54,321 nucleotides of DNA. It comes from Jiangella endophytica. GTDB lineage: Bacteria > Actinomycetota > Actinomycetes > Jiangellales > Jiangellaceae. Positions 15,748-24,216 of the stretch are shown here, in pieces (positions within the stretch are counted from its first letter, which is position 1; each line of letters opens with the position of its first letter). The position numbers and the translations under genes are program-made. The stretch lies in NCBI RefSeq assembly GCF_003427025.1, contig NZ_QVAI01000029.1, positions 1 through 54,321 of the forward strand, in the 5' to 3' direction. A model generated the notes under the pieces. It had not been told where the DNA came from, searched no databases, and saw nothing but the letters and a program-made list of their open reading frames with translations.

Positions 15748-18222
15748 ATGCGTCCAGTGTCGCGACCGATCGTCGCCGGTCTTGTCATGCTGCTCCTGGT
15801 CGCCTGTTCGGGTGAGGCCGAGGACTGCTGCTCGCCGGACCCCGGGCCGACGACGCCGGCCGTCCTCACGGCCGGCGTCGAGCGGGTCATCCCGGCGGAG
15901 GGCAGCCCGCTGATCCCGGGCACCGGCGACGAGCGGCTGGAGCTGGCCGCGGCGGCCGCGACGAGCGACGCCGTGGTCGCCGTCGGCCGGCAGCGCGACG
16001 CGACCGGTGAGCGGTCCACCGCCGCGGTGCTGCGCACCACGGACGGTCGGGAGTGGGCGGCGGCCGAGCTGCCGGATCCGATCGCCGGCGGCACGTTGGC
16101 CGCCGCGGTCGCGGCCGGCGACGACGTCCTGGCGTTCGGCAACGACGCCGACGGCCGCCCGGCCGCCGTCCGCGTCAGCGCCGACGGCGCCGAGCCGGTC
16201 GAGCTGCCCTTCCCGCAGACTGACCGGCCGGCCTCGGTGCGGGCCGCCGCCGGCACCGGCGACCGGATCCTCGTCGCCGCGGTGGGCATCGAGGGGACCG
16301 ACGACCCGCGCAACGCGATCGCCGCGCTGCATGTGCTGGCCTCGGACGACGACGGCGCGACCTGGACGGCGCTGGAGCTGCCGGACGAGCTGCGCGTCGT
16401 CGACACCGGCCCGCAGGTGATCGAGCAGGCGGCCCCCGGCCAGGTCGGGCTGATCGGCTACGACGGCGCCCCGGTGCTGTCCGTCGGCCTGCCCGGCTCC
16501 GAGGGTGTGACGACCACGCTCTGGCGCGGCGATGCCGAGGACGACGCCGCGTGGGTGTCGCTCGGCACCGATGCTGAGCTGTTCGAGGGCGAGACCGTCG
16601 ACCTCCTGCACGGTCACGGTGACACGCTGCTGGCCTTCACCCGGGCCGGCACCGACGCCGCCGCCTGGCGCAGCGACGACGGCGGCGGCACGTTCGCCCG
16701 CGTCGACTCCGGCCCGGCGATCTTCGGCGGTGGCGGCCGGCAGAGCGTTGACGCCGCGGTCACCCTGGAGTCCGGCGCCCTGGTGGTGGCCGGCCGGACC
16801 GAGGGCGAGACGTTCAACGGCCGGCGTCCCAGCGTGCTCGAGCTCTGGGTGAGCGAGAACCTGGAGACGTGGCGGCGCTCGCTCGACGACCCCGCGCTGG
16901 CCGGGTCGGGGCGTCAGCAGGCGGCCGGGCTGGCCGCGCTCGGCGACCAGGTGGTCGTCGTCGGCAACGACCAGCGCCGGCCGACGGAGGACGAGGCGGA
17001 CGACGCGGCCGCGCCGCTGGCCACGCACGGCGCGAGCTGGCTCGTCGGCCTCGCCGCCGACGAGGCGGCCGCGCCGCCGGTCGAGGTCGCGCCGCTCGAG
17101 GTCACCGGGTTCGCACCCGGCGCCACGATCACGCGGGTCGCCGCGCTCGGCGACGGCCTGATCGCCGCCGGATCCGTCGGTGCCGAGGACGAGGAGCGGC
17201 CCGCTGCCTGGACGTCCGCCGACGGCATCGCCTGGACGCCCGTCGAGTCGCCGGCCCTCCAGGAGGCCACCGGCGTCATCGAGGGCCTGACCGTGACCGA
17301 GGAGGGTGGTGTGGTGGCGGTCGGCCAGGTGACCGGCTCCGATCCCGACGACGACGATGACGACCTGCTGGGCGTCTGGACCTCGCCCGACGGCGCCGAG
17401 TGGACCCGTGCCGACCTCACCGACCCGGTCTACGCGGGCGCCGTCGGCTACGCCGTCACGCAGGCCGGCGACGCGATCGTCGCCGTCGGCACCAGCGAGG
17501 CCGAGGGCCGCGGGTACCGCGACGTGGGCATCTGGCGCTCGACGGACCTCGGCGCGACGTGGGCCGCCGTCCCCACCGCCGAGGCGCCGTTCCGGGCCCA
17601 CGGGATCGAGGTGCTGTTCGGCGTCGGCACGCGCGTGGACGGCACCGTCGTGGCTGTCGGGCACTACGGCGAGCCCGAGAACACCCCTGGCGGCGGATTC
17701 AGGTACTCGCCGCAGGCCTATGCGCTGGAGTCCGCCGACGGCCAGACGTGGAGCACGTCGCCCATGCCGTTCGACGGCACCGACTTCGCCGAGCTGCTCG
17801 TGGCCCAGCGGGTCGGCGCCGACTTCCTGGTCGCCGGCACCGCGGGCCTGCCGCTGGAGCTGCCGAACGGCGACGGCACCGCCTCGACGTCAGGCGTCGC
17901 GCGCGCCGACGGTGACGACTGGGCGGCCGCCGAGCAGCGGTTCCGCAGTCGTCCGGCGATCCGGGCGGCCGTGCCGAGCACCCCGGCGGGCACCGTCCTC
18001 GTCGGGTCGTGGTGGCGGCCGGCTGCCGGTCAGGACCCGCTGATCGCGTTCGAGCGCGACGGCGCGCTGGTCCCCGTCGACGGCGACCTCCTCGACGAGC
18101 GCGACGTGGTGGCCGTCGGTGCCGCTGAGCTGGGCGAACAGGTCGTCGTCCTGGGGGCGGACACGACCGAGGACGCCAGCGTCGTCGTCGGCTGGTCGAT
18201 CACGGCCGCCGCCTCTCCGTGA
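15748..18222 (+). CDS. Secreted lipoprotein with Asp-box (BNR-like) beta-propeller repeats
   Basis: An 824-residue exported lipoprotein. The signal peptide ends in the lipobox LVACS, with Cys20 as the lipidation site. The rest is repetitive, with Asp-box-like turns (S-x-D-x-G-x-x-W) near residues 200 (SDDDGATW), 309 (SDDGGGTF), 490 (SADGIAW), 547 (SPDGAEW), 598 (STDLGATW) and 662 (SADGQTW), each following a short strand. This indicates one or two beta-propellers outside the cell. None of the arginine-triad or Glu/Tyr residues of a sialidase is obvious, so it is more likely a binding or scaffold protein than an enzyme. The sequence is very acidic and Ala/Gly-rich. It is transcribed alone, divergent from phyH. 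Confidence 0.8.
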   Translation: MRPVSRPIVAGLVMLLLVACSGEAEDCCSPDPGPTTPAVLTAGVERVIPAEGSPLIPGTGDERLELAAAAATSDAVVAVGRQRDATGERSTAAVLRTTDGREWAAAELPDPIAGGTLAAAVAAGDDVLAFGNDADGRPAAVRVSADGAEPVELPFPQTDRPASVRAAAGTGDRILVAAVGIEGTDDPRNAIAALHVLASDDDGATWTALELPDELRVVDTGPQVIEQAAPGQVGLIGYDGAPVLSVGLPGSEGVTTTLWRGDAEDDAAWVSLGTDAELFEGETVDLLHGHGDTLLAFTRAGTDAAAWRSDDGGGTFARVDSGPAIFGGGGRQSVDAAVTLESGALVVAGRTEGETFNGRRPSVLELWVSENLETWRRSLDDPALAGSGRQQAAGLAALGDQVVVVGNDQRRPTEDEADDAAAPLATHGASWLVGLAADEAAAPPVEVAPLEVTGFAPGATITRVAALGDGLIAAGSVGAEDEERPAAWTSADGIAWTPVESPALQEATGVIEGLTVTEEGGVVAVGQVTGSDPDDDDDDLLGVWTSPDGAEWTRADLTDPVYAGAVGYAVTQAGDAIVAVGTSEAEGRGYRDVGIWRSTDLGATWAAVPTAEAPFRAHGIEVLFGVGTRVDGTVVAVGHYGEPENTPGGGFRYSPQAYALESADGQTWSTSPMPFDGTDFAELLVAQRVGADFLVAGTAGLPLELPNGDGTASTSGVARADGDDWAAAEQRFRSRPAIRAAVPSTPAGTVLVGSWWRPAAGQDPLIAFERDGALVPVDGDLLDERDVVAVGAAELGEQVVVLGADTTEDASVVVGWSITAAASP

Positions 18223-18263
18223 TCAGGTGCGGCCGCGGCGGGTCGGCGACCTGCGTGGTTTCA

Positions 18264-18338
18264 GGACATCGCTCACACCTCGATGACGGGTCCTGGTTGG
18301 TCTGGTCCACCATGACACCCTGACCGTCAGCGATGTCC
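18264..18338. repeat. Inverted-repeat element, possible mobile-element remnant
   Basis: GGACATCGCT (18264-18273) is repeated inverted as AGCGATGTCC (18329-18338), 55 nt apart. The surrounding bases (TCACACC and CTAGACACC) also look like element ends. No transposase is present. The 251 nt between the lipoprotein and the LacI gene contain this element and the lacI promoter only. Confidence 0.35.
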
Positions 18339-18414
18339 CTAGACACCACAGGCGTGTGAGCGACCGCCAGGGAACATGATCATGGGGCAGGGGCCCAGAT
18401 CGGGACATCTGGGG

Positions 18415-18444
18415 TTGACGATCCCGAAACCTCGGCCTTACAGT
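18415..18444 (+). promoter_or_regulatory. Sigma-70-type promoter of the lacI-led operon
   Basis: TTGACG (18415-18420), an 18-nt spacer and TACAGT (18439-18444) give a good promoter with a start near 18451, 35 nt before the chosen GTG. Confidence 0.55.
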
Positions 18445-18460
18445 CGAGCCTCGTCAGGCG

Positions 18461-18474
18461 TTTATACGTATTAA
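18461..18474. promoter_or_regulatory. LacI-type operator at the start of the operon
   Basis: TTTATACGTATTAA matches its own reverse complement at 12 of 14 positions around a perfect ATACGTAT core with a central CG, the typical form of LacI/GalR-family sites. It lies just downstream of the predicted transcription start and overlaps the upstream ATG of lacI, so bound repressor would block elongation or initiation. Confidence 0.5.
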
Positions 18475-18485
18475 TGGGAGCCTCC

Positions 18486-19562
18486 GTGACCGAACGACCG
18501 CGACGACGGCGGCCCACTCAGGTGGATATCGCCCGCCGCGCCGGCGTCTCGCAGGCCACCGTCTCGCTGGTCATCAGCGGCGGCGCGGCCAGCGATCAGA
18601 TCGCCGAGTCGACGCGGCAGGCCGTTCTCGCGGCGGCCACGGAGCTGGGCTACTCGGCCAACGTCGCGGCGCGCAGCCTCAAGGGCGGCCGCAACCACCT
18701 GCTCGGGCTCTACACGTTCGAGCCGGTGTTCCCGACCGACCAGCACGACTTCTACTACCCGTTCCTGCTCGGCGTCGAGGAGGAGACCGCGGCCCAGGGC
18801 TACGACCTGCTGCTGTTCAGCTCGGTCACCTCGGCGGCCGACCGGTCCATCTACGCCGGCGGCGCCAACCGGCTCAAGCTGGCCGACGGCTGCGTCCTGC
18901 TCGGTCGCAACGTCCGCCACGAGGAGCTGAACGCGCTGGTCCAGGAGGACTTCCCGTTCGTCTTCATCGGCCGCCGCGAGGTCACCGACGGCGAGATCAG
19001 CTACGTGGGCGCCGACTACGTCGCCGCCACCAGCGCGATGGTCGCCGAGCTGCACCGGCGGGGCCACGAGCGCATCCTCTACCTGCGCGCCATCGAGGAC
19101 ACCGAGCCCACCCGCGACCGCGAGCAGGGCTACCGTGCGGGCCTTGCCGCCGCCGGCATCGAGGTCGACGAGCGGCTCATCCAGGGGCTTGCCGACCCCG
19201 CCGAGCTCTCCGCCGAGCACGTCCTGCACTGGATCGGCCGCTACGGCGTCACCGCGATCCTGGTCGAGCCGACCGAGGACAACCGGCTGGTCGACGCGCT
19301 GACGGCGATGACCGACGGCGCGCGGGTGCGCTTCCCCGAGGACTGCTCGATCGCCCTGCTCGGTGAGCCGCCGTCGTGGACGCCGCAGCTGCGCGACTGG
19401 ACCCGGTTCTCGCTGCCGCGCGCCGAGATGGGCCGTGAGGCGGTTCGCATGCTGGTCGGCCTCCTCGGCGACGCCCGGTCGACGTCGCACCAGGTCACCC
19501 TCCCGTGCACGTTCGTCCCCGGCGACTCCATCGGCCCGGTGCCGCGAGGTGACCAGGCATGA
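18486..19562 (+). CDS. LacI-family transcriptional repressor
   Basis: A 358-residue LacI/GalR regulator. The N-terminal helix-turn-helix and hinge are clear (TQVDIARRAGVSQATVSLVISGG, residues 11-33, then AARSLKGG). A periplasmic-binding-protein-like effector domain follows, with LLFSS, VGADYVAATSAMVAELHRRGHERILYLR and a C-terminal FVPGDSIGP. GTG 18486 is chosen because GGGAG is placed correctly upstream; ATG 18474 is also in frame but overlaps the operator. It heads the catabolic operon and its stop overlaps the next start. It presumably represses the operon until a sugar-derived inducer binds. Confidence 0.92.
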   Translation: MTERPRRRRPTQVDIARRAGVSQATVSLVISGGAASDQIAESTRQAVLAAATELGYSANVAARSLKGGRNHLLGLYTFEPVFPTDQHDFYYPFLLGVEEETAAQGYDLLLFSSVTSAADRSIYAGGANRLKLADGCVLLGRNVRHEELNALVQEDFPFVFIGRREVTDGEISYVGADYVAATSAMVAELHRRGHERILYLRAIEDTEPTRDREQGYRAGLAAAGIEVDERLIQGLADPAELSAEHVLHWIGRYGVTAILVEPTEDNRLVDALTAMTDGARVRFPEDCSIALLGEPPSWTPQLRDWTRFSLPRAEMGREAVRMLVGLLGDARSTSHQVTLPCTFVPGDSIGPVPRGDQA

Positions 19563-19648
19563 CCCTGGTCGTCCTCCGCCGCCTGCTGATGCGCGTGTTC
19601 GTCATGCCGGGCGCGCCCCGGCTCGGCCGGCCGGCGATGGCGGCATGA
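19559..19648 (+). CDS. Candidate 29-residue coupled mini-ORF
   Basis: A tiny frame beginning MTLVVLRRLLMRVFVM and ending in RLGRPAMAA. Its ATG overlaps the lacI stop (ATGA), and its own stop overlaps the ATG of the glycosidase (ATGA again). It has a well-placed GAGGTG eight nt upstream, whereas the glycosidase start has no visible ribosome site. It therefore may act as a translational bridge, a regulatory leader or a real basic/hydrophobic microprotein. No family is recognised; only the arrangement supports it. Confidence 0.45.
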   Translation: MTLVVLRRLLMRVFVMPGAPRLGRPAMAA

Positions 19649-21660
19649 CCACACCCACCCCGGCCGGCTGGAACACCTGGGACGTCCGCACCCACACCGG
19701 CATGACGCACCTGCCGTCCGGGCTGCGGGTCCGGTTCGGCCTGCTCGACGCCGCCGGGACCCCCGTGCTCGACGGGTTCACGTGGCGGCACGGCCTGGTC
19801 CGGCTCGGCCACCACACCGTCGACGGCTCGTTCGCCGAGGTCACGGTCGAGGTCGACGGCGTCGAGCTGCGGCTGACGATGGCCGGCGGCCCGGGCGACG
19901 AGCTGTACGTGCGGGCCGAGTCCGCGGGGACGGTGGTCGCCGACGTCGCGCCGAGCCGCGACGCCACCCCGGCGCTCTGGCCGGGCCGCGACTCCGAGGC
20001 GTGGCGGCTGGAGCGCTCCGGCGACGACTTCCTGGTCGCGCCGTCCGGCTCCGCCGCGACGGCCGCCGAGGCCGGCGCCGTGGTCGAGGAGCGCCGGGCG
20101 GCCGCCGACGCCGTCCGGCCGAGGTCCGGCGGCCGGTACCGTGACGCCGCCGACGCGCTGACCCGCGCCGTCACCTGGAACACCATCCACGCCCCGGACC
20201 TGGACCGTGTGCTCACCCCGACCTCGCGCGACTTCGTCTCCGTCGAGCGGCAGGGGTTCTACGGCAGCTGGGCGCTGCACGCATGGGACACGTTCTTCAC
20301 CGGGCTGGTCGCGACCGTCGTCGACCGCGACTACGCGCGCGGCATCCTGGGACAGATCCTGCCGTTCGCCGACGCCGCCGGGATGATCCCGAACCGGGTC
20401 AGCGACGAGCGGGGCACGACGTGGGACCGGTCGCAGCCGCCGGTCGGGGCGATGACCGTGCTGTCGGCGTACCTCTCCGGCGGGCTGTCCGACGAGACCC
20501 GCGACCGGCGGCTGCTGGCGGAGACCTTCCCCGGCCTGCTGGCCTGGCACGACTGGTGGCCGGCGCACCGGCGTGGCGCACACGGGCTGCTCGCGTGGGG
20601 GTCGGACCCGATCGACGGCGACCCGGAGTCGGCGACGCTGGACCGCACCAAGCGCGAGTCCGGGCTGGACGACTCGCCCATGTACGACGAGGCCGCGTAC
20701 GACCCGGCGACGCGCACGATGGACCTTGCCGACGCCGGCCTGAACGCGCTGCACATCGCCGACGCCGAGGCCCTCGCCACCATCGCGGGCATCCTGGGGG
20801 ACGACACGACCGCCGCGCGCCTGGACGCCGAGGCGGAGTCCGCCCGCACCGCCGCCGCTCGGGCGTTCTGGGACGACGACGCGCGGCAGTATCGCAACCT
20901 GCGCGCCGACGGCAGCCACGACCCGCACGTCTCGCCGACACTGCTCTACCCGTTGCTGGGCGGCTTCCCCTCGGCCGAGACCGCGCGGGACATCGCCGGC
21001 GCGCTGCTCGCACCCGAGGTGCTCGGCGGCGACCGGCCACTGCCCAGCGTCGCCCGCAACGACTCCGGCTTCGCCGCCACGTACTGGCGCGGCCGCATCT
21101 GGGCGCCGATGGCCTACCTCGCGGTGCAGGGGCTGCGCCGCTACGACCTGCGCGACCACAGCCGGGCGGTCAGCGTCGCCCTGCTCGAGTTGTTCCTCGC
21201 CGAGTGGGAGACGCACAGCGCGGTCCGGGAGAACTACCCGGCCTTCGACGGCGAGGACCTCACCGGCTTCCAGCAGCGCTCGGACGGGCTGATGGCGTGG
21301 GGCGGGCTGCTGGCCCACCTCGCGTTCGGCGAGCTGGCCGAGGCGCGCCCGGACGGCTGGCGGTTCGCCCACCCCGGCGAGCCGGCGTCGCTGTCCGGCC
21401 TGCCGCTCGGCGACGGCCGGCTGACGGTGCGGGCGGGCGACCGTCTGGTCGTCGCGCTCGACGGCGCCGTCCTGCTCGACGCCGCGCCGGGCGTCGTCGT
21501 CACCGCGTACCGGCGCACGCCCGACCAGGTCGCTGCCACCATCACCGGCACGGGCGACGTACGCATCACCGCACCAGGCAGGCAAGGCGAGCCGGAAGTC
21601 GTCACCGTCGACGGCGGCACCCGGCACGTCCAGTTCGTCAGAGAGGGATCCCCCGCGTGA
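19645..21660 (+). CDS. MGH1/GH63-like glycoside hydrolase
   Basis: A 671-residue cytosolic glycosidase of the (alpha/alpha)6-barrel class related to GH63 and mannosylglycerate hydrolase. An N-terminal beta-sandwich (about 1-165) is followed by the catalytic barrel (about 165-580), with GSWALHAWDTFFTGLVAT, DYARGILGQILPFADAAGMIP, SPMYDEAAYDP, YWRGRIWAPMAYLAVQGLRRY and RENYPAFDGE. By family analogy Asp215 (HAWDTFF) and Glu529 (RENY) are the likely catalytic pair. A short C-terminal beta domain closes the protein. No signal peptide is present, so the substrate is imported. ATG 19645 lacks a Shine-Dalgarno and appears coupled to the mini-ORF. Exact substrate unknown. Confidence 0.85.
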   Translation: MTTPTPAGWNTWDVRTHTGMTHLPSGLRVRFGLLDAAGTPVLDGFTWRHGLVRLGHHTVDGSFAEVTVEVDGVELRLTMAGGPGDELYVRAESAGTVVADVAPSRDATPALWPGRDSEAWRLERSGDDFLVAPSGSAATAAEAGAVVEERRAAADAVRPRSGGRYRDAADALTRAVTWNTIHAPDLDRVLTPTSRDFVSVERQGFYGSWALHAWDTFFTGLVATVVDRDYARGILGQILPFADAAGMIPNRVSDERGTTWDRSQPPVGAMTVLSAYLSGGLSDETRDRRLLAETFPGLLAWHDWWPAHRRGAHGLLAWGSDPIDGDPESATLDRTKRESGLDDSPMYDEAAYDPATRTMDLADAGLNALHIADAEALATIAGILGDDTTAARLDAEAESARTAAARAFWDDDARQYRNLRADGSHDPHVSPTLLYPLLGGFPSAETARDIAGALLAPEVLGGDRPLPSVARNDSGFAATYWRGRIWAPMAYLAVQGLRRYDLRDHSRAVSVALLELFLAEWETHSAVRENYPAFDGEDLTGFQQRSDGLMAWGGLLAHLAFGELAEARPDGWRFAHPGEPASLSGLPLGDGRLTVRAGDRLVVALDGAVLLDAAPGVVVTAYRRTPDQVAATITGTGDVRITAPGRQGEPEVVTVDGGTRHVQFVREGSPA

Positions 21661-23270
21661 GCAATGAGACGGCAACGACCACCGACATCCTCGTGGTGGG
21701 CGGTGGGCTGGGCGGCGTCGCCGCGGCCCTCGCGGCACTGCGGCGGGGCCGGCAGGTCCTGCTCACCGAGGAGACCGACTGGATCGGCGGCCAGCTGACC
21801 AGCCAGGGCGTTCCGCCGGACGAGCACGCCTGGATCGAGCAGTTCGGCAGCACCCGCAGCTACCGCGAGCTGCGCGAGAACATCCGCGCCTACTACCGCA
21901 CCTGGTACCCGCTGGCCGACTGGGCGCGCGAGACCCGTGACCTCAACCCCGGTCAGGGGAAGGTCAGCCGCCTGTGCCACGAGCCGCGGGTCGGCGCCGC
22001 CGTCCTCGAGGCGATGGTTTCGCCGTGGATCGCGGCCGGCCGGCTGCGCGTCCTCTACCGGCACCGCCCGGTGGCCGCGAGCGTCGACGGCGACCGCGTC
22101 ACCGCCGTGGTGGTCGAGGGTCCGGACGGCGACCGGCTGGAGGTCCGCGCGCCGTACGTCCTCGACGCGACCGAGCTGGGCGACCTGCTGCCGCTCACCG
22201 GCACCGAGCACGTCACCGGGTTCGAGTCGCGGCACGACACCGGTGAGCCGAGCGCGCCGGACGAGGCGCAGCCGGACAACATGCAGGCGTTCTCCTGGGT
22301 GTTCGCGGTCGACCACCGCGCGGGCGAGGACCACACCATCGACCGTCCCGCCGGCTACGCCGCCTGGCGCGCGTACCAGCCGCCGAAGTGGCCGAACCCG
22401 CTGATCAGCCTCAGCGGGCCGGACCCGCGGACGCTGGAGACGTTCGAGCGGGCGTTCCTGCCCAACGGCGACGACGGCCCGGTCGTGGCCGACCAGAGCA
22501 AGGACCCCGGCGACCGCGAGCTGTGGGCGTTCCGCCGCATCGTCGCCCGGTCGGTGTTCCGGCCCGGGTTCGCCGACAGCGACGTCACCGTCGTGAACTG
22601 GCCGATGATCGACTATCTGCCCGGGCCGCTGGTCGGCGTCAGCGACGAGGAGCGCGAGAAGCACCTCGCCGGCGCCCGCGAGCTGTCCATGTCGATGCTG
22701 TACTGGCTGCAGACCGAGGCGCCGCGGCCCGACGGCGGCACCGGCTGGCCCGGGCTGCGGCTGCGCGGCGACGTCATGGGCACCACCGACGGTCTGGCGA
22801 AGGCGCCGTACATCCGCGAGTCGCGACGGATCCGCGCCCGGACGACGGTCGTCGAGCAGGACCTGTCGCTGACGGTCCGCGGCGACGCGGGGGCGGTGAG
22901 CTACCCGGACTCGGTCGGGGTGGGCATGTACCGCATCGACCTGCACCCGTCGACCGGCGGCGACACCTACGTCGACGTCGCCAGCAGCCCGTTCCAGATC
23001 CCGCTCGGCGCGCTGCTGCCGGTGCGCCTGCGCAACCTGCTGCCGGCGGGCAAGAACATCGGCACCACGCACATCACCAACGGCTGCTACCGGCTGCACC
23101 CGGTGGAGTGGAACGTCGGCGAGGTGGCCGGCGCGCTCGCGGCACACTGCCTGGCCGGCGGGCTGGAGCCGGGACAGGTACACGAGGACGGCACGCGGCT
23201 GACCGCGTTCCAGGACGAGTTGGCGGCCGACGGCGTAGAGCTGGCCTGGCCGGAGATCAAGGGGTACTGA
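21657..23270 (+). CDS. FAD-dependent oxidoreductase (PF12831-type)
   Basis: A 537-residue flavoprotein. The Rossmann motif GGGLGGVAAALAALRRG is at the N-terminus (DILVVGGGLGG), followed by the family-typical EETDWIGGQLTSQGVPPDEH and later YVLDATELGDLLPLTG, a strand-turn that closes the FAD site. Near the C-terminus comes LLPAGKNIGTTHITNGCYRLHPVEWNVGEVAG (short quotation of landmarks: AGKNIGTTHITNG). Such enzymes oxidise sugars or sugar-like alcohols in polysaccharide loci. GTG 21657 overlaps the previous stop as GTGA, with GAGAGGGA upstream. It probably generates a keto-sugar or keto-acid passed to the next gene product. Confidence 0.85.
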   Translation: MSNETATTTDILVVGGGLGGVAAALAALRRGRQVLLTEETDWIGGQLTSQGVPPDEHAWIEQFGSTRSYRELRENIRAYYRTWYPLADWARETRDLNPGQGKVSRLCHEPRVGAAVLEAMVSPWIAAGRLRVLYRHRPVAASVDGDRVTAVVVEGPDGDRLEVRAPYVLDATELGDLLPLTGTEHVTGFESRHDTGEPSAPDEAQPDNMQAFSWVFAVDHRAGEDHTIDRPAGYAAWRAYQPPKWPNPLISLSGPDPRTLETFERAFLPNGDDGPVVADQSKDPGDRELWAFRRIVARSVFRPGFADSDVTVVNWPMIDYLPGPLVGVSDEEREKHLAGARELSMSMLYWLQTEAPRPDGGTGWPGLRLRGDVMGTTDGLAKAPYIRESRRIRARTTVVEQDLSLTVRGDAGAVSYPDSVGVGMYRIDLHPSTGGDTYVDVASSPFQIPLGALLPVRLRNLLPAGKNIGTTHITNGCYRLHPVEWNVGEVAGALAAHCLAGGLEPGQVHEDGTRLTAFQDELAADGVELAWPEIKGY

Positions 23271-24187
23271 TGACGGATGGTCGAGCCCTGCTCAGCGGGG
23301 TGATGGTGCCACTGGTGACGCCGATGAGCGCGCCGGGCGAGCCGTCCGCGGCCGCGGCGTACGGCCTGCTGGACGCGCTGGCCCAGACGGGCGCGCGCAG
23401 CCTCATGCTGTTCGGCAGCAACGGCGAGGGGCCGCTGCTGCCGACGGCGGCGCTGACGGAGTTCGCGGCCGGGGTCGCGGCGCGCTGGCGCGAGCTCACC
23501 GGCGACGGGCCGGTGTTGATCAACGTCACGGCCGCCGGCACCGCGGAGGCGCTGGAGCGGGCCGCCGCCGTGCGCCTGGCCGAGCCGGACGCCATCGTGG
23601 TGAGCCCGCCGATCTACTACCGGCACCGCGACGACGAGGTGGTCGGGCACTTCGCCGCGTTCGCCGGCGTCGGCGTGCCGGTGGTCGCCTACAACGTCCC
23701 GAGCTACAGCGTGCCGATGACGCCCGGCGTCCTGAACGAGGTGCTGGCGATGCCGCACGTCGTTGGCATCAAGGACAGCTCCGGCGACCTCGCCGTGCTC
23801 GGCCACGTGATCGCCGCGGCCCGCGGCCGCGACGACGTCGGTGTCAGTCAGGGCTCGGAGAAGCAGCTGGTCGCCGGGCTCGAGGCGGGCGCCGACGGCA
23901 TCGTGCCCGGCATCGCCAACCTCGCGCCCGTGCCGAGCGTCGAGCTGTACGACGCGTTCCGGTCCGGGCGCCTGGCCGAGGCCGACGCCGCCCAGGAGAT
24001 CGTCGACCGCGTCCTCGCGCTGCACACCGTGCGGCGCGGCGTGCCCGCCGTCAAGGCCGTGCTCGCGGCCCGCGGCCTCTGCCCGCCGCACGTCGCGGCC
24101 CCGTTCGTCCCGGCGGACCCGGCCGAACGTGCCGGTCTGCTCGACCTGCTCGCCCCGCTCGACCCGCACCTGATCACGCCCCGTTGA
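23270..24187 (+). CDS. DapA/KDG-type class I aldolase
   Basis: A 305-residue TIM-barrel lyase of the dihydrodipicolinate synthase/N-acetylneuraminate lyase superfamily. The Schiff-base Lys168 is in VVGIKDSSGD, the partner Tyr141 in AYNVPSYS, and the pyruvate-binding motif reads GSNGEG (49-54). IKDSSGD is more like KDG or DHDPS enzymes than true neuraminate lyase. It starts at ATG 23270, sharing one base with the previous stop (TGATG). In this operon it probably splits a 2-keto-3-deoxy sugar acid into pyruvate and an aldehyde; lysine biosynthesis is unlikely from context. Confidence 0.88.
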   Translation: MTDGRALLSGVMVPLVTPMSAPGEPSAAAAYGLLDALAQTGARSLMLFGSNGEGPLLPTAALTEFAAGVAARWRELTGDGPVLINVTAAGTAEALERAAAVRLAEPDAIVVSPPIYYRHRDDEVVGHFAAFAGVGVPVVAYNVPSYSVPMTPGVLNEVLAMPHVVGIKDSSGDLAVLGHVIAAARGRDDVGVSQGSEKQLVAGLEAGADGIVPGIANLAPVPSVELYDAFRSGRLAEADAAQEIVDRVLALHTVRRGVPAVKAVLAARGLCPPHVAAPFVPADPAERAGLLDLLAPLDPHLITPR

Positions 24188-24216
24188 TCCCGACCCCGCA
24201 CTCGAAGGAGAGCGCA

